A stretch of DNA of 35,426 nt. It comes from CAYQCE01 sp964415885. GTDB taxonomy: Bacteria; Zixibacteria; MSB-5A5; JAABVY01; JAHJOQ01. How positions within the stretch are numbered: the first letter of the stretch is position 1; every line of letters starts with the position of its first letter. Below are positions 31,984 to 35,426 of the stretch, in pieces. Both the position numbers and the translations under genes were made by a program. The notes below the pieces were generated by a model. That model saw only the letters and a list, made by a program, of their open reading frames with translations. It was not told the origin of the DNA and did no database searches. The DNA lies in NCBI GenBank assembly GCA_964415885.1, contig CAYQCE010000034.1, positions 1 through 35,426 on the forward strand. Direction: 5' to 3'.

Positions 31984-34431
31984 CTATACATGGCCAGGAT
32001 ATTCTTTTATGATCGATGCAAACTCCATCAGTTTGTCATCAACGAGCCTGTTAACAGTGCCCTCCGGATAGGTACCGTCGCTCAACATTTCGCCCGCCGG
32101 TACACCGGTAAGAACCTCGATACCCTTGTCTATTGTGTCGATCGGATAGACATGGAATTTACCCTGTTCTACGGCTTTCACCACCTCAGGTTTCAACATT
32201 AGATCGGAGACATTCTGCACGGGTATAAGCACACCCTGTGTGCCTGTCAATCCGCGCTTCTTGCAGACTCCGAAGAAGCCCTCGATCTTCTCATTTACGC
32301 CACCGATTGGCTGAACCTCTCCGCGCTGATTCATCGAACCCGTGACGGCAAGATCCTGACGGATCGGTTTACCGGACAGGGAAGAGAGAAGCGCGTATAT
32401 TTCTGTTGATGACGCAGAGTCTCCGTCGACACCGCCATACGATTGCTCGAAGCATATGGACGCGTCCATTACGAGCGGTTTGTTCTTTGCGTATCTGCTG
32501 CGCAGGAATCCCGTAAGGATCAGTACGCCTTTGTTGTGAATTCGTCCCGAGAGCTCCGCCTCACGTTCGATATTGATTACGCCGCCTCTTCCGACAGCGG
32601 TAGATACCGTTATCCTTGTAGGCTTGCCGAAAGCATACTGCCCGAGATCGTAGACCGAGAGACCGTTGATCTGACCGAGTACCTCACCTTCGGTATCGAT
32701 CATAATCGTTCCCTCGTCTATCAATTCCTCGAGTTTCTCTTCCGGAAGGTTCATGCGCTTGCGCCAGTTCTCGATAGCTGTATGTATGTGCTCGTAGGTT
32801 ACATCCCCGGCGTCGTTTCGACCGGCCCAGTAGTCGGCTTCACGAAGAAGATCGGCTATCATATTAAAGCGCGTGGTCAGTTTGCTCTGTCTGCCTGCCA
32901 CACGGATCCCGTATTCAACGACACCAGCGATTCCGGAGGCATCGAAATGTCTCAACTCATCTCTCTGCACGATCTTGGCAATGAACCTGATATACTCCTC
33001 AACCGAGTGCTCTGTGCGATCCATCTCGCTGTCGAAATCGGCGAGCACCTTGAATATCTTCTTGAAATCCTCGTCTGCGAAAAAGAGGAGATTGTACATT
33101 TGGCTGTCACCGATCATCATCACCTTGACCTTGACATCAACCGGCTCGGGCTTGAGTGCGGATGCGGACAGCATGTAATACGGATCGTAACTCTGAATCT
33201 CGACCTTGCTGTTGCGCAGAGTCCGTTTGAGCGCCTGCCAGACTCCCGGCTCGGTGAGAGCGTCGATTGCGTTTATAACGAGATATCCGCCGGAGGCCTT
33301 CAAGAGCGATCCCGCCTTTATCTTCGTGAAATCTGTTTTGAATGATTTGAAACCGGACGCCTCCCGCTCGATTATTCCGAACAGGTTGCGGTATGTCGGA
33401 TTGGTCTCGATAACTATCGGCGGTCGATTGGTTTTTTCATTGTCAACCAGGACATTGACACGGTACTTGAGGAACTTGTCCTGCTCGCGTCTCATCTGCT
33501 GTTGCGGCGTCGGTTGCTGCTGCTGCTGCTCACCACCCGACTGCTCGCCGGTGAACAGCTCGATATTCTCGATCACATCATCCGCGACGTTATCAAGATA
33601 TACATGCAGGTCGGAATTCTTGAAATCCTGCTTCAGCATTGCTATCAGGCTGTCCACGATCGGCGAAACCCGCCGCCGTTCAAGTTCCTGCAGCGCATCC
33701 TCAAGTTTGAGAACTACATCCCGGTTCTCTTTAAAGACCTCATGCAGGCGGCTTTCAAGCTCATGGTACTTTTCTTCGAATCCTCTGAGCTTCTCCTCTT
33801 CCACCTTTCCTTCTCGAACCAGTACCTCGAGTTCATCAAAAGAGATCGGCTTTCCGTCGACCAAAGGATGGAGATCGGGCTTCACGTACGGCCCCACCTG
33901 CACCTGCACGAGTGCGAAATTCTCTTCGGAGATCTCCTTCTCGAAAGTAGCGAGTATCTCCTTCTGCTTGGCCTGGAATGCGCGGACGATTGTCTTCCTG
34001 TGTTCCTGGTAATTGTCCGATTCGAAGAGGTTCGTTATGTTCTGTACCAGATCATCAACGAAGCGCTCCATTGCCTTCTTGAATTTGCAGCCGTCGCCGG
34101 CTTCGAGAATGAATGAAATCGGCAGGTCGGGGTCCTTGAAGTTGTGGAGATAGATGATATCCGGCGGCTTGACATCAGTAGGGGTCAGTGTTTCGAGCAG
34201 GTGTTTGACTGTCGTTGTTCTGCCGGTTCCGGCCATTCCGGAGACGAAGATATTGTAGCCGTGTCGCTCTATCTTCAGCCCGAGCTCGATAGCCTTCACT
34301 GCTCTCTCCTGCCCGATTATAACATCATCAGGGACGATCGCGCTTGAGTGATCGTACTTCAGCTTCGACGGATCCAGTTTATAGCGCAGTTTCTCTGGCG
34401 AAAGCTCCTCAATCTTATTCGGACTGGACAC
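31984..34431 (-). CDS. ATP-dependent protease of the Lon family (AAA_32 / S16 type)
   Basis: 815 residues from a GTG start with AAGGAGG 5 nt upstream. The N-terminal AAA_32-type ATPase has SGMAGTGRTTTV, where Arg replaces the usual Walker A Lys; this is common in this Lon subgroup, judged from memory. A helical coiled segment (about 120-260) and a Gln-rich spacer (about 301-314, QQQQQPTPQQQ) follow. The C-terminal S16 protease has the Lon dyad: Ser672 in DGDSASSTEIY and Lys715 in GGVNEKIEGFF, 43 residues apart as in classical Lon. It is not the classical LonA (no LAN domain). Probably degrades damaged or regulatory proteins. Its promoter overlaps the divergent IMPase promoter. Confidence 0.9.
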   Translation of the reverse strand: MSSPNKIEELSPEKLRYKLDPSKLKYDHSSAIVPDDVIIGQERAVKAIELGLKIERHGYNIFVSGMAGTGRTTTVKHLLETLTPTDVKPPDIIYLHNFKDPDLPISFILEAGDGCKFKKAMERFVDDLVQNITNLFESDNYQEHRKTIVRAFQAKQKEILATFEKEISEENFALVQVQVGPYVKPDLHPLVDGKPISFDELEVLVREGKVEEEKLRGFEEKYHELESRLHEVFKENRDVVLKLEDALQELERRRVSPIVDSLIAMLKQDFKNSDLHVYLDNVADDVIENIELFTGEQSGGEQQQQQPTPQQQMRREQDKFLKYRVNVLVDNEKTNRPPIVIETNPTYRNLFGIIEREASGFKSFKTDFTKIKAGSLLKASGGYLVINAIDALTEPGVWQALKRTLRNSKVEIQSYDPYYMLSASALKPEPVDVKVKVMMIGDSQMYNLLFFADEDFKKIFKVLADFDSEMDRTEHSVEEYIRFIAKIVQRDELRHFDASGIAGVVEYGIRVAGRQSKLTTRFNMIADLLREADYWAGRNDAGDVTYEHIHTAIENWRKRMNLPEEKLEELIDEGTIMIDTEGEVLGQINGLSVYDLGQYAFGKPTRITVSTAVGRGGVINIEREAELSGRIHNKGVLILTGFLRSRYAKNKPLVMDASICFEQSYGGVDGDSASSTEIYALLSSLSGKPIRQDLAVTGSMNQRGEVQPIGGVNEKIEGFFGVCKKRGLTGTQGVLIPVQNVSDLMLKPEVVKAVEQGKFHVYPIDTIDKGIEVLTGVPAGEMLSDGTYPEGTVNRLVDDKLMEFASIIKEYPGHV

Positions 34432-34449
34432 TGTATCCTCCTTGATGTA

Positions 34450-34459
34450 AGAACGTTCT
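34450..34459. promoter_or_regulatory. 10-bp palindrome at the lon-like start site
   Basis: AGAACGTTCT is a perfect palindrome at the expected transcription start of the lon-like gene (near 34456). It is short, so chance is possible. It is a candidate operator for stress or SOS-type control; it is not the B. subtilis LexA box, which has a 4-bp gap. Confidence 0.25.
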
Positions 34460-34462
34460 ATT

Positions 34463-34491
34463 TAGATAATTCGTCCTTGGGCATTTAGCAA
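34463..34491 (-). promoter_or_regulatory. Promoter of the lon-like gene
   Basis: On the minus strand TTGCTA (34491-34486), a 17-bp spacer and TATCTA (34468-34463), about 31 nt upstream of the GTG start. It overlaps the divergent promoter at 34477. Confidence 0.5.
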
Positions 34492-34505
34492 ACGGTTTGT
34501 ATAAT
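34477..34505 (+). promoter_or_regulatory. Promoter of the inositol-monophosphatase-like gene
   Basis: TTGGGC (34477-34482), a 17-bp spacer and perfect TATAAT (34500-34505). The expected start near 34512 gives a leader of about 35 nt. Its -35 lies inside the spacer of the divergent lon-like promoter. Confidence 0.6.
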
Positions 34506-34546
34506 AGAGCTTCATTATCGTTCAACTGCCGAAACGTAGGATACGG

Positions 34547-35317
34547 ATGCTCTCCGAAAGAATCAACCAGATCGTGATGGACGCCTCGACGCTCCAGCTC
34601 AAGTACTTTCGCTCCGGGAATGCCAATCGCAAAGCCGACGGCAGCTTGGTAACGGATGCCGACATCGAGAGCGAGAAGATGATGAAAGAGCGCCTTAAGG
34701 AGCTTCTGCCGGAGAGCAAGTTTATCGCGGAGGAGAGCGGTACAGATGATGGCATTTCGGATGCCGAGTATATCTGGGCCATCGATCCGATCGATGGCAC
34801 ATCCTCATTCGTGTCCGGCCTGCCCGTCTGGGGTATCTCGGTAGCGCTCCTCAAAGACCGGAAGCCGTACATGGCATCGCTGTATTTCCCGGTTATTGAC
34901 GAGATGTACTGGGTTGATGATAAAGGCATCCCGCTTTTTAACGGCGAGAAACTCAGGATGCTCCCGTTCAACATTCCGCTCAATCGCGATTACTTCGTGA
35001 CCATCATGTCGAACGCCCATCGACGGTACGATATCGCGTTCAAGGGAAAGACACGCTGCCTTGGATCCACGGCATATCATATATGTATCGTGGCGAGAGG
35101 TGTTGCATATGCCGCCCTGACCGGATTCTCGCGACTTTGGGACATGGCCGGGGGGTTGACTCTGCTCGAGAGAGTTGGCGGGGGATTGTTCGGGCCGGAC
35201 GGCAGCAAAATCGAACTGGCGGAGTTTCTGACAGAGAAGAGACCGAATGGTCCGTACGTTGCTTCTACAAAGGGGCGAGTCGATTCCGGTGAATTCAAGA
35301 TCAAGCTGAAAAGATAA
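34547..35317 (+). CDS. Inositol monophosphatase family phosphatase
   Basis: 256 residues, typical of the family. Metal-site motifs are intact: AEESG (61-65), WAIDPIDGTSSFVSG with Asp80, Asp83 and the Thr85 motif, and LWDMAGGLTLLE (198-203 core). It belongs to the SuhB / CysQ / FBPase-IV / histidinol-phosphatase group; the substrate cannot be picked from the sequence. The Ser/Phe after DPIDGT (SSFVSG, where many have TNF) is common in histidinol-phosphatase and CysQ-like members as well as inositol phosphatases. The ATG has a weak ribosome site (AGGATACGG). A hairpin follows the stop. Confidence 0.88.
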   Translation: MLSERINQIVMDASTLQLKYFRSGNANRKADGSLVTDADIESEKMMKERLKELLPESKFIAEESGTDDGISDAEYIWAIDPIDGTSSFVSGLPVWGISVALLKDRKPYMASLYFPVIDEMYWVDDKGIPLFNGEKLRMLPFNIPLNRDYFVTIMSNAHRRYDIAFKGKTRCLGSTAYHICIVARGVAYAALTGFSRLWDMAGGLTLLERVGGGLFGPDGSKIELAEFLTEKRPNGPYVASTKGRVDSGEFKIKLKR

Positions 35318-35343
35318 AGCCGGGCTCAGGGTGTTCAAGATAA

Positions 35344-35371
35344 AAACGGCGGCGCAGACGCGCCACCGTTT
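35344..35371 (+). terminator. Possible terminator hairpin
   Basis: AAACGGCGGCGC (35344-35355) pairs with GCGCCACCGTTT (35360-35371) with one mismatch and a 4-nt loop. No T tract follows directly; a T-run occurs at about 35394-35399. This would end the IMPase-like transcript. Confidence 0.4.
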
Positions 35372-35426
35372 CAGACTGATGACAAAGGGCGGTTTTTTGG
35401 CCTTTCCTATGTTCTTCCCGCCACTC

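Noticed and set aside
32443..33345. Plus-strand open frame of 300 codons opposite the Lon-type gene
   Set aside because: Antisense to a gene with intact catalytic residues; no promoter, ribosome site or family resemblance.

Overview
The window looks like a chromosomal segment from an uncultivated Gram-negative bacterium of the FCB group, most likely Zixibacteria-like. This is inference. It rests on three exported proteins (3225, 7797, 14896) that end in degenerate dockerin-like doublets of the form GD.N.SG.IDIDDVVY...YVF.GG, on a DUF3078-type outer-membrane protein, and on a moderately GC-rich, densely packed genome. No rRNA, tRNA, CRISPR array or prophage was seen. Most genes belong to recognisable families.

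Layout. 1-376 is the start of a minus-strand DUF3078-like gene. 567-2998 is an ABC exporter pair. 3225-4100 is a secreted cohesin-like plus dockerin-like protein with its own promoter and terminator. 4177-7601 is a minus-strand run: DUF6132 membrane protein, FmdB zinc ribbon, thioredoxin-like envelope protein, M1-type peptidase. 7797-9347 is a secreted glucose/sorbosone-dehydrogenase-like propeller with dockerin-like repeats. 9665-10236 is non-coding and carries a REP-like tandem array and a nested hairpin. 10237-13811 is a three-gene redox operon: Tat-exported DUF362 protein, NapH/NapG-like polyferredoxin fusion, DUF6599-like lipoprotein. 13809-14738 is a small acquired segment with a transposase remnant and a HicB/HicA toxin-antitoxin pair, flanked by near-identical 12-bp repeats. 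14896-16137 is a secreted parallel beta-helix protein with dockerin-like repeats. 16226-20406 holds acyl-CoA dehydrogenase, NUDIX hydrolase, VanZ-like protein and aspS. 20501-25458 is a conserved PhoH / 7TM-HD (PgpH) / YbeY / CorC-HlyC cluster. 25455-27638 (minus) is a VWA/GATase-like membrane protein. 27867-31650 has a small envelope protein, a GT-B-like glycosyltransferase, nadE and a small membrane-anchored protein. 31984-34431 (minus) is a Lon-type protease that diverges from an inositol-monophosphatase family gene (34547-35317).

Regulation can be read unusually well. Many promoters fit TTG(A/C)nn, 16-18 bp, TATATT or TATAAT. Two genes (vanZ-like, nadE) start 8 nt after their -10 box and lack a Shine-Dalgarno, which suggests leaderless mRNAs. 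Two promoters carry strong inverted repeats (nadE, and the VWA gene). The lon-like and IMPase-like genes share overlapping divergent promoters.

The best candidates for undescribed biology are the DUF362/polyferredoxin/DUF6599 operon with its internal Tat-like signal, and the dockerin-like secreted family, one member of which also carries a cohesin-like domain.
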